A stretch of DNA of 59,346 nt from Candidatus Sulfotelmatobacter sp. (GCA_017883385.1 JADGNQ010000019.1:1-59346), one strand, 5' to 3'; shown: positions 39,431-48,067, numbered from the stretch's first letter. Translations and numbers: made by a program. Notes: a model not told the origin generated them from the sequence alone.

Positions 39431-40648
39431 TCAAATGCTCTCGATCATTCCGGCGAGAAGCAGCGCGCGGCGCGGCAACTCGGAGACTACGATGTGTTCG
39501 TGGACGGCGTGCGCGCCTTGACCAACGCCGCCCATGCCATCGAGCGTGGGGATGCCGATGCCGGCGGTGAAATTTCCGTCGGAGCCGCCGCCCACGGCGG
39601 CTTCTTCCAGTTTCCAGTCCATCTGCTTTGCGATCGCCTGCGCTTTCTTGTAGAGCGCGGCCACGCCTGCGGTCCGTTCCATGGGCATGCGGTTGATGCC
39701 GCCCTCGATGGCGAGTGTGCAGCGCTTGTCGAAGGGCTTCAGGGAACGGAATTTGCGATCCAGGTTGGTGGCCTGTTTCGCGATCTTGATGCGGACGTCG
39801 ATTTCCGTGGTGGCTTCGGCTGCGATGACGTTGGTTCGCGTGCCGCCTCGAATGACGCCGGGGTTTACTGACACGCCTCGCTGGAGATCGTTGAACTTCG
39901 AGATGGCGGTGATTTGCCGGGCGAGTTCGAGGATGGCGCTGTGTCCCTTGCCGGGGTCCAGACCGGCGTGTGCGGCCACGCCCTTAACGGTCAGGGTGTA
40001 ATCGCCTACGCCTTTGCGCGCGGTCTTGACCGCGCCGCGCAGTCCGGCGGCCGGCTCGAGCACCAGAACGGCCGCGGATTCCCGGGCGAGCGCTTCGGTG
40101 ATTTTGCGCGAGGAACTGCTGCCGACTTCTTCGTCGGAGACCAGAAACACGGTGACCGGGCGGGGCAATCCGGAGTGCCAGGCTCTCAGGGCTTCGATCG
40201 CGTAGAGCATCAGCGCGATGCCGGATTTCATGTCGAGCACACCGGGGCCGTGCATGCGGCCGTCGGCTAGGTGGCAGGGCATGGTGGCGAGCGTGCCCTG
40301 CGGATAGACGGTATCGAAGTGGCCGAGGAGCAGGACCGGCTTGGTCTTCTCGCCTCCAAAGCCGCGTCCAGGGTCACGTCCGGGGAAATCGATTTGCAGG
40401 TTGTCGCCGAAGTCGTCGGCCGGGTGCACGCGGGGGCGTCCGCCGAAAGCCGCGAATCGTTCGGCGAGAAAGCGGCCCATGCGGTCGGCGGCGGGCTTGT
40501 TGTCGCTGGGAGATTCGATCTCGACGAACTCGCGGATGGTTCTGACCAGCGCGTCCTGCTCGGCTTCAAAGTAACGGAGCCGTTCACGCCACGCCGGCTG
40601 GTCTGCGTTGGATCGAGATTGCGTGGCGAGTTTTCTCTTGGGCGGCAT
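39431..40648 (-). CDS. M20 family metallopeptidase (glutamate carboxypeptidase-like)
   Basis: A 405-residue zinc peptidase of the M20A/carboxypeptidase G2 group. Metal ligands and catalytic residues: LLGHFDTVYPQG, the bridging Asp in GPGVLDMKSGIA, catalytic Glu and ligand in LVSDEEVGSSSS, and the late His in GAHAVHEHI. The dimerisation insert (KGVAAHAGLDPGKGHSAILE) is complete. No signal peptide with the ATG at 40648 (MPPKRKL). The upstream in-frame region to 40900 is repeat-like (CCGCAGAGA units, 40673-40715) and runs antisense into the fabZ promoter region, so it is not taken as coding. Confidence 0.9.
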   Translation of the reverse strand: MPPKRKLATQSRSNADQPAWRERLRYFEAEQDALVRTIREFVEIESPSDNKPAADRMGRFLAERFAAFGGRPRVHPADDFGDNLQIDFPGRDPGRGFGGEKTKPVLLLGHFDTVYPQGTLATMPCHLADGRMHGPGVLDMKSGIALMLYAIEALRAWHSGLPRPVTVFLVSDEEVGSSSSRKITEALARESAAVLVLEPAAGLRGAVKTARKGVGDYTLTVKGVAAHAGLDPGKGHSAILELARQITAISKFNDLQRGVSVNPGVIRGGTRTNVIAAEATTEIDVRIKIAKQATNLDRKFRSLKPFDKRCTLAIEGGINRMPMERTAGVAALYKKAQAIAKQMDWKLEEAAVGGGSDGNFTAGIGIPTLDGMGGVGQGAHAVHEHIVVSELPRRALLLAGMIESI

Positions 40649-40829
40649 CGTTGCGTTCTCTTGAGAGCTCTTAACCGCAGAGACCGCAGAGAAAAGCCGC
40701 GGAGTTCGCGGAGAAGACCTAGGCCGAGATTCTGGCCGGAACGCTGACAGTTCGTCAACCCCCCGCGCAGAGGACGCACCTGCGGTGCCAAGGCGTACAG
40801 TATAATCTTCACGCGGTTTGAGATGAACC

Positions 40830-41354
40830 ATGACTGAGAGCACCCCTGTGACGGAACCTTCGCCCGGCTCGACGAAGACCGCGCTCGACATCCACGACAT
40901 TCTGAAGATTTTGCCCCACCGCTATCCCTTTCTTTTGATTGACCGCGTGTTGGAGCTGAAGCGCAAAGAGCGCATCGTCGCCATCAAGAATGTCACCATC
41001 AACGAACCGTTCTTCATGGGCCATTTTCCCGGCCTCCCGATCATGCCGGGCGTGCTGATCGTGGAAGCCATCGCGCAGGCTGGCGGCGCGCTGTTGCTGA
41101 CCGAGGTCGAAGATCGCAGCGACAAGGTCATGGTCTTTACCGGGATCGAGCGGGCTAAGTTCCGCAAGCCCGTCAGCCCGGGCGACCAGTTACGGCTGGA
41201 AGTGGAAGTGAAGGGCTGGCGCTCGGTGCCGGGTATGACCGCGGCGAAGATGCAGGGTTACGCTTACGTGGGCGACAAACGCGTGGCCGAGGCTGCGGTG
41301 TCGTGCCAACTGATTGACAGTTCGCGCGGGCGGGGATCGAACGGCGAAGGGTAG
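40830..41354 (+). CDS. fabZ: 3-hydroxyacyl-[ACP] dehydratase FabZ
   Basis: Dehydrates 3-hydroxyacyl-ACP in fatty acid synthesis and supplies the pathway from which lipid A acyl chains come. Hot-dog fold with family start ILKILPHRYPFLLIDRV, catalytic His in MGHFPGLPIMPG and Glu in VLIVEAIAQAGG, and later FRKPVSPGDQLRLEVEV. 174 residues, with about 20 extra at the N-terminus. It precedes lpxA by 126 bases, the conserved fabZ-lpxA order, separated here by a family B palindrome. Confidence 0.96.
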   Translation: MTESTPVTEPSPGSTKTALDIHDILKILPHRYPFLLIDRVLELKRKERIVAIKNVTINEPFFMGHFPGLPIMPGVLIVEAIAQAGGALLLTEVEDRSDKVMVFTGIERAKFRKPVSPGDQLRLEVEVKGWRSVPGMTAAKMQGYAYVGDKRVAEAAVSCQLIDSSRGRGSNGEG

Positions 41355-41402
41355 GCTGGGAGTTTGTATTTGCCGTCGACGGTTGCCGTCGAGCTTCGCT
41401 CG

Positions 41403-41424
41403 ACTGGACAGCCGAGGGCGGCTG
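41403..41424. repeat. Family B palindrome between fabZ and lpxA (reverse orientation)
   Basis: GGACAGCCG (41403-41411) and CGGCTGTCC (41416-41424), loop AGGG, followed by CCACA and preceded by GAGCTTCGCTC. It is the reverse orientation of the copy at 14072. Confidence 0.72.
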
Positions 41425-41480
41425 TCCCCACAAAATCTCTTTTTCTTGACTCATACTTCTTGGTGCGTACTCCTTAGTTC

Positions 41481-42257
41481 ATGAATATTCATCCCACGGC
41501 CATCATTGATCCGCGTGCGAAGGTTCCTGCATCCTGCAAAATCGGGCCGTACTGCGTGATTGGCGCGGACGTTGAGCTGGGTGAGGGATGCCATCTGGTG
41601 TCGCATGTTTCCATCGAGGGGCCGACGAAGATCGGCGCCGACAATGGATTTTTTCCTTTCTGCGCGATTGGCACGGCGCCGCAGGATGTGACCTATAGAG
41701 GCGAGCCGACGCGGCTCGAAATCGGCGACCACAACGAGATCCGCGAGTGCGTGACCATCAATCGCGGCACGGTGAAGGGCGGCGGACTGACTAAAGTGGG
41801 CAGCCACCTGCTCATCATGGCGTATACGCATATTGGTCATGATTGCGTGATTGAAGATCATGCCATGCTGGTGAATGGCGCGACGCTGGGCGGGCACGTG
41901 ACTGTCGAAGAATGGGCGGTGGTTGGAGCACTGTGCCCGGTGCACCAGTTCGTGCGCATCGGCGCGCACTCGTACATCGGCGGCGGCACTACGATTACGC
42001 AGAATGTTCTGCCGTACTCGATGACCTCGGCGGCGCGGGACACGCACGCGTATGGGATGAATAAGGTGGGCCTCGAACGGCGGGGATTTTCGAAGGAGCG
42101 GATTGCCAAGATTCATCACGCGTATAAGATTCTGCTGGCTTCAAAGATGAATACGTCGCAGGCGCTGGAGAAGCTTAAGGCAGAGACGGATCGCGGGGAA
42201 GACGTGGAGATGTTGATTCGGTTTATTGAAGCGTCGGAGCGCGGGATTATCAAGTGA
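41481..42257 (+). CDS. lpxA: UDP-N-acetylglucosamine O-acyltransferase LpxA
   Basis: First step of lipid A synthesis: transfers a 3-hydroxyacyl chain from ACP to UDP-GlcNAc. The left-handed beta helix is visible as hexapeptide repeats from IHPTAIIDPRAKVPASCKIG onward. The catalytic His is in HIGHDCVIEDHAML, and GGHVTVEEWAVVG, PVHQFVRIGAHSYIGG and NVLPYSM follow the family closely. The C-terminal helices begin NKVGLERRGFSKE. 258 residues, normal. Confidence 0.97.
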   Translation: MNIHPTAIIDPRAKVPASCKIGPYCVIGADVELGEGCHLVSHVSIEGPTKIGADNGFFPFCAIGTAPQDVTYRGEPTRLEIGDHNEIRECVTINRGTVKGGGLTKVGSHLLIMAYTHIGHDCVIEDHAMLVNGATLGGHVTVEEWAVVGALCPVHQFVRIGAHSYIGGGTTITQNVLPYSMTSAARDTHAYGMNKVGLERRGFSKERIAKIHHAYKILLASKMNTSQALEKLKAETDRGEDVEMLIRFIEASERGIIK

Positions 42258-42433
42258 GCAACTCGGCCGAGCCGGATCAATGAGTGCTATGGGGATTTTT
42301 CGCCAAGAGCCGCATAGTTCCCGCTTGCCGACAATCCATCCCGAACGAGCCAAAAGTGGCGATACGACTATGCACAACGCAATCTCCCATTCATGCATCG
42401 AAAAGGGCCACAGGGTGTTACAGAGGAGGACCT

Positions 42434-42631
42434 ATGGAACCCAAAAAGTGGCACTACGACCGCGACCACATCACCGACCTCACCCAGCTTGACGAGAAAC
42501 TTGCCCAATGGGGTAACCGTGGATGGGAGCTGGCTACCGTGATTCACGCGAAGGAGACGAAAAAAACGGCCGAGGAAAATATACTCGCACCTGAGGGATG
42601 GACGCTGATTTTCAAGCAGCCCGCGCAGTGA
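42434..42631 (+). CDS. DUF4177 domain protein
   Basis: A 65-residue protein with the DUF4177 pattern: KKWHYDRDHITDLTQLDEKL, AQWGNRGWELATVI and a final strand EGWTLIFKQP. Function unknown. ATG at 42434 follows GGAGGA at the usual spacing. It is the first of several small genes between lpxA and lpxI. Confidence 0.78.
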   Translation: MEPKKWHYDRDHITDLTQLDEKLAQWGNRGWELATVIHAKETKKTAEENILAPEGWTLIFKQPAQ

Positions 42632-42796
42632 GTTTACATCTCAATCACTCTGAGCGACAAACCCACTGGGCTCGTTCGCCCCCCCCAGACCTCCGAGCTT
42701 CCTCAGTCGAGACTACGTACTTCCAGCGGGCCGATTCGGGGAACGAAACCGAGGTCGCCCCGTTTCAACTCAAAACCCCTCCGGCTTGGTCAATGC

Positions 42797-42814
42797 GTGT
42801 AATGGCGATGTTAC
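42797..42814. repeat. 18-bp site repeated between small genes, copy 1
   Basis: GTGTAATGGCGATGTTAC at 42797-42814 is identical to 44025-44042. A degenerate copy (GTGAAATGGCGATTTATC) is at 43498-43515. The sequence CTCAAAACC about 20 bases upstream also recurs (CTCAAAACG) before the third copy. Confidence 0.7.
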
Positions 42815-42869
42815 GCCAGTCACACGCCAAAGCGCACTTCACGGTGTCTAATCTTCATAAGGAATAGCC

Positions 42870-43493
42870 GTGTACTCAGGAGTGCGTCTGTGTATTGATG
42901 CGTTCGCTGTCATTTGTATCGTCGTGGGCGTTGGACTGTTCTCTGGCACCAAGCGCGAGACTCTGTGGGACAGGGACAATCTGGTTGGCCTGCTTCTCAT
43001 AGGAACCGCGTTATCAATACATGGCGGCTGGGACACTTTTTTCCGATCTAGTCCCCACGCTGTGTTCTCCGGCTACGTACTGGGGTGGAGCCGTTTCTCA
43101 GGGGACCCGGCTTGGGCACCGGGAGCGTTTTGTTTGTACGACCTCGGTTATCCACCGGCCAGACCTCTTTGGGACGCGCATCGTTGTGTTTATCTTCCTC
43201 TAGGACACCACGTGCCAGGCGGAGTTTGGAGAGTCGACAACGTCCAACAACTTCGGGTGACGTACCGCACGCGGGACCTTCAAGCTGTGCGGATCGAAAG
43301 CAAGCCCGTCCCATTGCCAGAAGGGTCAGGGCTGAAGGTAGGGCTTAAGGCATGGAGTTGGCAATCTAACGAACCCCTTCTGCGTCCAGCGCTTGAAACG
43401 AGCGTTGGCCTCGCATTAATGCTCGGTTCAGCGATCAGGTTCCTGCTAAGAATGACTCCGCGTGTCAGTGAAACGCTTTTTGACTCAGGGTAG
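42870..43493 (+). CDS. Hypothetical membrane protein
   Basis: Family not recognised. 207 residues from GTG. An N-terminal hydrophobic pair (CIDAFAVICIVVGVGLFSG and LVGLLLIGTALSIHGG) and a C-terminal one (LETSVGLALMLGSAIRFLL) flank a soluble segment rich in Trp, Pro and Tyr. The middle (AFCLYDLGYPPARPLWDAHR) could come from a shifted frame, so the gene may be damaged. It lies between copies 1 and 2 of the 18-bp site. Confidence 0.45.
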   Translation: MYSGVRLCIDAFAVICIVVGVGLFSGTKRETLWDRDNLVGLLLIGTALSIHGGWDTFFRSSPHAVFSGYVLGWSRFSGDPAWAPGAFCLYDLGYPPARPLWDAHRCVYLPLGHHVPGGVWRVDNVQQLRVTYRTRDLQAVRIESKPVPLPEGSGLKVGLKAWSWQSNEPLLRPALETSVGLALMLGSAIRFLLRMTPRVSETLFDSG

Positions 43494-43497
43494 ATGA

Positions 43498-43515
43498 GTG
43501 AAATGGCGATTTATC
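43498..43515. repeat. 18-bp site repeated between small genes, degenerate copy 2
   Basis: GTGAAATGGCGATTTATC, with the flank ATGAGTG shared with copy 3 but not copy 1. It lies directly after the stop of the membrane protein gene. Confidence 0.5.
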
Positions 43516-43546
43516 AATAGTTGACCGCGCTCGTGAGTTGTCGGCA

Positions 43547-43948
43547 CTACTGTTTCGAACGTTCTTGCTGTGCAAAGACCCCAGTGCAAAGCGCCTTGCG
43601 TACTCGATGAGTCTTAACGTCAACGGCATAGCAACGTGCCTCTCCGTCCCGAACAAACAGTGAGTTGTCCGCCAATTTTAGGTCAGTGATGAAAACCCAC
43701 TGGACGTCTTCCTCGATCCAGAACTTGATGTGCGTATGGAAGACTTTCACTTTCCACAACTCTTTTCCAGTCGCAATGTCGCTTGCTACAACGTATTGGT
43801 CTCTGCCATCACGGTCTGCCGCATATCTGACTCCATTAGATTCGACGGAAGCCACAGGCTTTAGAGGCGCGATCTTCGCCATACTAAGCCCGGTGGCCAG
43901 TGTGATTACGACGCAAACAAGTGAAGCGCGGAATTGAAGCCTCATCAT
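43547..43948 (-). CDS. Exported hypothetical protein with PQQ-repeat-like motif
   Basis: A 133-residue exported protein with signal peptide MMRLQFRASLVCVVITLATG. The segment DQYVVASDIATGKELWKVKV has the look of one PQQ/beta-propeller blade (DxxTGKxLW), and YAVDVKTHRVRKAL a second weak one. Too short for a propeller, so it is either a fragment or a distinct small fold. It is transcribed against its neighbours. Confidence 0.6.
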   Translation of the reverse strand: MMRLQFRASLVCVVITLATGLSMAKIAPLKPVASVESNGVRYAADRDGRDQYVVASDIATGKELWKVKVFHTHIKFWIEEDVQWVFITDLKLADNSLFVRDGEARCYAVDVKTHRVRKALCTGVFAQQERSKQ

Positions 43949-44024
43949 TGGACCAAATTATCTTCCCAAAACAGCATGATTGGCGTAACCAAGGCCGTTA
44001 CACTCAAAACGCGGGGGACGATGA

Positions 44025-44042
44025 GTGTAATGGCGATGTTAC
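44025..44042. repeat. 18-bp site repeated between small genes, copy 3
   Basis: Identical to copy 1 (42797-42814), preceded by ATGA and followed by AACAG, against GCCAG in copy 1. About 100 bases before the next gene start. Confidence 0.7.
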
Positions 44043-44138
44043 AACAGCTACCGCATTGGCCTTCGCGGAACCGTGACGGGAAGGTGACCTTGTCCTTACC
44101 CAAGCAACATTACGCGCGATCATTTAAAGTGGCTCTCC

Positions 44139-44606
44139 ATGAGAAGAATATTCGCAATAGCCTTGGTCGTCTTCTCGGCTGCCGCCATCGCCTCAGGGCA
44201 GGAGCAGGCCGCGATCAGAGATCAAAGAAGCATCGCTGAGCAGGTCATCAGGAAACTGGACAACGAACGTATACAAGCACAGATCCACGCGGATGCGGCG
44301 GCACTGAAACGGATCTACGCTGATGATTTCATCGGCGTAGGGCCGAGTGGGACAGTGCGAACGAAGCCGCAGGTCATTTCGGATTTCACGTCAGGTGATT
44401 TGAGATTTCAGTCCATAACCACCGATGACGTCCGAGTGCGCGTTTATGGAAATGCGGCGGTAGAGACTGGCCGCTCAACAATGGATGGGCAAGATAGAGG
44501 CAAAGCAGTTCCCCACGACACTCGCTTTACCAGAGTGTGGGTAAAGGAGCATGGGAACTGGCGATTGGTCGCCAACCACTACTCGTCCAATGTGTCGCAT
44601 CAATAG
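44139..44606 (+). CDS. Exported NTF2-like (SnoaL/DUF4440) protein
   Basis: A 155-residue exported protein. Signal peptide MRRIFAIALVVFSAAAIASG, then the NTF2-like cone fold: AEQVIRKLDNERIQAQIHAD, AALKRIYADDFIGVGPSG, VRVRVYGNAAVETGRS and FTRVWVKEHGNWRLVANHYS. This is the DUF4440 pattern. Members are usually of unknown activity; no catalytic residues can be assigned. Confidence 0.82.
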   Translation: MRRIFAIALVVFSAAAIASGQEQAAIRDQRSIAEQVIRKLDNERIQAQIHADAAALKRIYADDFIGVGPSGTVRTKPQVISDFTSGDLRFQSITTDDVRVRVYGNAAVETGRSTMDGQDRGKAVPHDTRFTRVWVKEHGNWRLVANHYSSNVSHQ

Positions 44607-44847
44607 GGCTGATTATCGCTAATGGCCCGCTGAACGACTTGCAGGGATGGCCCACCCTTAATACGTCCCCTACCTTCTGGGCAAGGTAACGTCGTGAAGA
44701 GTTTCTAACTACGTAGCTGTCGAAACCAGGCCATAGCGCTCATTGACCAAACAGAGGGTGCGTTTGATAGAACCCGGCTTCGCAGGGCATTCTTTCTGAA
44801 GGCCGAGTGCTAGACTGACTCCGCGTCGGTCTGTTGACGCTCACTTC

Positions 44848-45699
44848 ATGCCTGCCCAGAACGAAAAGATCGGCCTCATCGCTGGCAACGGCAAATTTCC
44901 TTTTCTCGTGCTTGACGCGGCGCGGGCGCAGGGGTACGAAGTTGTCGTGGCTGCGATTAAGGAAGAGACTTTTCCGGAGATCGAGTCGCATGGTGCGGCG
45001 GCGGTTCACTGGCTCTCGCTGGGGGAACTGTCGAAGCTGATTGAGACTTTTCAGCGGGAAGGCGTGCGGCGCGCCATTATGGCGGGGCAGGTGCGGCACA
45101 AGCAGATTTTTTCCAGCATACGGCCGGACTGGCGGCTGGCCAAGCTTTTGCTCTCGCTGGCAACGCGCAATACCGATTCGCTGCTGGGCGCGATCGCGAA
45201 AGTGCTGGCCGATGAGGGCATCATCCTGGAGAAGTCCACATGGCTGCTTGAACCGCTACTGGTGAAATCGGGCGTGTTGACCCAGCGCGAGCCCACCGAG
45301 CAAGAGCTTAAGAACATTGAGTACGGACGCGCGGTGGCCCGCAATCTCGTTCAGCACGACATCGGGCAGACGGTGGTAATCGCCGAATCCGCGTGCGTCG
45401 CGGTGGAAGCGATGGAAGGCACCGATGCGACGATCGAGCGTGCGGGGCAGATCATGCGGTCTTTGGACAGCGAGGCGTCGACGCTCAGCCGCGCCCTTAC
45501 CGTGGTGAAGATCGCGAAGTCGAATCAGGATATGCGGTTTGATGTGCCGGTGGTTGGCGTGAAGACGATCGAAGTCATGCAGGCGGCAGGGGCTACGTGT
45601 CTGGCGTTGGATGCGGGGAAGTGCCTGCTGCTGGATGGGCAGAAGATTATTGATGCGGCGAACGCGGTGGGAGTTGCGATTGTCGCAGAGGGAAAGTAG
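44848..45699 (+). CDS. lpxI: UDP-2,3-diacylglucosamine diphosphatase LpxI
   Basis: Hydrolyses UDP-2,3-diacyl-GlcN to lipid X in lipid A synthesis, the LpxH-replacing enzyme of many non-proteobacterial and alpha lineages. 283 residues with the family pattern: KIGLIAGNGKFPFLVLDAAR, the domain joint EGVRRAIMAGQVRHKQIFS, SLLGAIAKVLADEGI, ESACVAVEAMEGTDATI and KSNQDMRFDVPVVGVKTIE with the catalytic Asp region. In related genomes it lies close to lpxA; here 2.6 kb of small genes intervene. Confidence 0.95.
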   Translation: MPAQNEKIGLIAGNGKFPFLVLDAARAQGYEVVVAAIKEETFPEIESHGAAAVHWLSLGELSKLIETFQREGVRRAIMAGQVRHKQIFSSIRPDWRLAKLLLSLATRNTDSLLGAIAKVLADEGIILEKSTWLLEPLLVKSGVLTQREPTEQELKNIEYGRAVARNLVQHDIGQTVVIAESACVAVEAMEGTDATIERAGQIMRSLDSEASTLSRALTVVKIAKSNQDMRFDVPVVGVKTIEVMQAAGATCLALDAGKCLLLDGQKIIDAANAVGVAIVAEGK

Positions 45700-45709
45700 G
45701 TTCTGGCCA

Positions 45710-46198
45710 ATGAAAGCGAAGCACGTTGGCGCAACGTCGGAAGCCACACGCATTGCCGATCAACTTCGCCGCGCCTTTGACGGTTGCGCGTGGCACGGGC
45801 CTGCGCTGCTCGAGCTGCTGGAAGATGTTGACGCGGCTGCTGCCGCCGCCAAGCCGTTGGCCAGGGTTCACAGCATCTGGGAATTGCTGTTGCATATTGC
45901 CGTGTGGGACGGTGTGGCTTGTACAAGGCTCAGCGGTAAGAAATGTCAGCCCACTGGCCTGGCGAATTTTCCACCTGTCACGAAGCCGACGGAAGCGGCG
46001 TGGAGCGAGGCGATCGCGAAGACCAAGCATACGCACGAGGTACTCGTTAGAACCGTCGCTGGTCTAGGTGAGTCACGGCTTCGCGATCGGGTTCCGGGGA
46101 AGCGGTACGACTTCTATCACATGTTGCACGGGATCGCGCAGCACGAGCTTTATCATGCGGGGCAGATTGCGATATTGAAGAAGGCGCGGGGACGGTAA
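45710..46198 (+). CDS. DinB family protein
   Basis: A 162-residue four-helix-bundle metal-binding protein of the DinB/YfiT group. The His ligands are in ELLLHIAVWD and QHELYHAGQI; the third may be in FYHMLHGIAQ. Members act as thiol-dependent transferases or have no known role. ATG at 45710 begins ten bases after lpxI, so the two are probably co-transcribed. Confidence 0.85.
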   Translation: MKAKHVGATSEATRIADQLRRAFDGCAWHGPALLELLEDVDAAAAAAKPLARVHSIWELLLHIAVWDGVACTRLSGKKCQPTGLANFPPVTKPTEAAWSEAIAKTKHTHEVLVRTVAGLGESRLRDRVPGKRYDFYHMLHGIAQHELYHAGQIAILKKARGR

Positions 46199-46228
46199 CT
46201 GGTGTAATCACTGCTCTCGGATGTAGAG

Positions 46229-46318
46229 AAGCGGTGTCGTCCCTCCGGGACTCGCGTGTTTTTCCGCCGCTCACCCGGCACTGCCGTGCCGGGCTTTCAC
46301 ATGGCGCCGCTTCGCGGC
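46229..46318. repeat. Intergenic palindrome cluster (family F)
   Basis: Contains CGTCCCTCCGGGACTCG, CCCGGCACTGCCGTGCCGGG and GGCGCCGCTTCGCGGC hairpins in a row between the convergent DinB and DUF486 genes. A similar cluster (CCCGGCGTTGGAAACGCCGG, GGGGCGCCTGCGGCGC) stands at 49718-49760 between another convergent pair. Confidence 0.5.
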
Positions 46319-46371
46319 TGGATTTCGGCGAGTCCAATCTTCTTAGCGCCCGCGCCACAGCACTTCCTGCG

Positions 46372-46701
46372 TCACCACTTTTTGAAAATCACGGCGACGG
46401 CTGCGACGATCAGGGCGAAGCCCGCAAGGTAATTCCAGCGCATTGGTTGTTTCAGATACAGCACCGAGAAGACTGCGAAGACGGTGAGAGTGATCACTTC
46501 CTGAATCGTTTTGAGCTGGGCGGCGATGAACTCGTAGGAGCCGATGCGGTTTGCCGGGACCTGGAAGCAGTATTCGAAAAAGGCAATCAGCCAGCTCCCG
46601 AGGATCACTTTGTAGAGCGGCACCTCGCGGTATTTCAGGTGTCCGTACCAGGCGAACGTCATGAAGATATTGGAGATGGTCAGCAGTAGGATCGTCCTCA
46701 T
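46372..46701 (-). CDS. DMT-superfamily DUF486 membrane protein
   Basis: A 109-residue protein with four transmembrane helices, the DUF486 layout: RTILLLTISNIFMTFAWYG, LYKVILGSWLIAFFEYCFQV, QLKTIQEVITLTVFAVFSV and YLAGFALIVAAVAVIF. The PANRIGS motif and LKTIQEVITL are typical. Transport substrate unknown. ATG at 46701 is chosen over an upstream start that adds 31 unrelated residues. Confidence 0.88.
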   Translation of the reverse strand: MRTILLLTISNIFMTFAWYGHLKYREVPLYKVILGSWLIAFFEYCFQVPANRIGSYEFIAAQLKTIQEVITLTVFAVFSVLYLKQPMRWNYLAGFALIVAAVAVIFKKW

Positions 46702-46933
46702 GGGGCGATCTAGTCCTTTCTGAGGTTGAGTTTTCAAAAGAGCGGGCAGAACCCGCGGCGGCTGAGGCCCTTCCGTCGCGGTTAGGAATGTCATTCGCGG
46801 CGAGTCCTGGCGCGGTGGTTATGGTCTACAAGTTACTTTTGTTACCATCCGCGGCAGTAGCAATTCTGTCACAATACTTAAAGGTGCATCGCCTGGCCCT
46901 GGCAGGTCCGGGCTGGAGGGCGGCAACTTGCCA

Positions 46934-47404
46934 ATGGAAGTACTTACACCTAAAGCGACTCGACGCAGCACGCGGGTCCGCGTGGAGATCCCGGTTGGAG
47001 TGATTAGTCTCGACCGGACGCGGCCGTTCGGCGAAAAATGCACGGTGCTGGTGGTCAGTGCACAGGGATGCGGCTTTCGGAGTTCGGAGGCGCTGCAACT
47101 CGAGACACCGATCATGCTAAGCGGTCTTCCTGGTGGAGGAAGTGTGACGGCGCGCGTGGTGAACTGCCTGCCTTTGGGGAGCGATGGAAACTACTTTCTG
47201 ATCGGCGCTTCGCTCTATACCCACGGAAATGTCTGGGGAATAGCCGATCCTCCGGACGACTGGAGTGCGGCGGGCGAGAACGATCCTGCGCCGAGCTCTT
47301 CGGACCCGACTCCGGCGAGTGCTCCGAAGCTGACGGTGAATAAGAAAGCCTGGCCGTACAACCTGTTTTCAGAAGGCGCCGAAGCCCACCCCGGGCGGAA
47401 GTAA
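46934..47404 (+). CDS. PilZ-domain-like protein
   Basis: A 156-residue protein. The segment RRSTRVRVEIPVGVISLDR carries the RxxxR-type c-di-GMP contact, followed by VLVVSAQGCGFRSSEAL in place of the usual (D/N)xSxxG motif, so ligand binding is possible but the second motif is poorly conserved. The C-terminal 55 residues are a Pro/Ser-rich tail. TTG at 46928 is an alternative start. A second PilZ-like gene follows. Confidence 0.6.
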   Translation: MEVLTPKATRRSTRVRVEIPVGVISLDRTRPFGEKCTVLVVSAQGCGFRSSEALQLETPIMLSGLPGGGSVTARVVNCLPLGSDGNYFLIGASLYTHGNVWGIADPPDDWSAAGENDPAPSSSDPTPASAPKLTVNKKAWPYNLFSEGAEAHPGRK

Positions 47405-47446
47405 GGGCGCTGCGCTGGTCCCAAGTCTTCAGTTCATATGCCAGCC

Positions 47447-47538
47447 AGACGCAGCAAGCTGCGTCTCTACGGATTAAGAAAAGCAAAACAAGGGACTAAG
47501 AAAAGCAAACCAAGGTATTAAGAAAAGCAAAACAAGTC
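47447..47538. repeat. Family A palindrome plus 22-bp tandem triplet
   Basis: AGACGCAGC (47447-47455) and GCTGCGTCT (47458-47466) form a perfect hairpin with loop AA. It is followed at once by three 22-bp units (47473-47494, 47495-47516, 47517-47538) of the type (A)TTAAGAAAAGCAAAACAAGG, differing by few bases. The block fills the gap between the two PilZ-like genes. Confidence 0.8.
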
Positions 47539-47599
47539 GGTCTTGTTCTTTGGTAACTTCACCATCGCCAAACACGCTGCCATACTCTTTCGTAAGCAT

Positions 47600-48001
47600 A
47601 TGAGCGAACAGCCTGAATTGACGCAGCCGGTTGTATCAGCCAACGAGAATAAGTTGGTCGAGCGCCCCTTTCGCGTGAAGCTGCGCGGGTCGGTGCTGGT
47701 GCTGGTTCGTCTGCCGAACCGGCGGGACGTGAGAGCGGCGTTCCATCAGCTTTCGACGACGGGCGGGGTCATTCACTTCGAGAAACCGCTGGACGAGAAG
47801 ATTGTTGTCGAACTGATTTTTCATATTGAAGAGACGACGATTCGTGAGAAGGCGCAGATGCTGTTTCCGATGTGGGCGACGCAGGGGTGGATGCAACCCT
47901 TCCGCTTCGTGGAGTTGTCCGACGCCAGCCGGGCGTCTCTGGACGCGAATCTGAAGTCCTTTCTTGGGGATGCAGCGAAGGGCGCTGCGGCCGGCTCCTA
48001 A
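47600..48001 (+). CDS. PilZ-like protein
   Basis: A 133-residue protein with a beta-barrel-like pattern: RPFRVKLRGSVLVLVRLPNR, then HQLSTTGGVIHFEKPLDEKI in the position of the PilZ (D/N)xSxxG element, then VVELIFHIEETTIREKAQML. No clear RxxxR precedes it, so c-di-GMP binding is uncertain. It is close in layout to the gene 200 bases upstream. ATG at 47600; the frame is open further upstream but repeat-derived. Confidence 0.5.
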   Translation: MSEQPELTQPVVSANENKLVERPFRVKLRGSVLVLVRLPNRRDVRAAFHQLSTTGGVIHFEKPLDEKIVVELIFHIEETTIREKAQMLFPMWATQGWMQPFRFVELSDASRASLDANLKSFLGDAAKGAAAGS

Positions 48002-48067
48002 CCCTCCGCCTCCAGACTGCATTCTTCCATTCTTCCAGGTGTATTATCGGGCAGTAGGTCCTTGCCC

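Noticed and set aside
42258-44847. Integron cassette array
   Set aside because: The 18-bp repeat is not an attC hairpin, genes are on both strands, and no intI is present.
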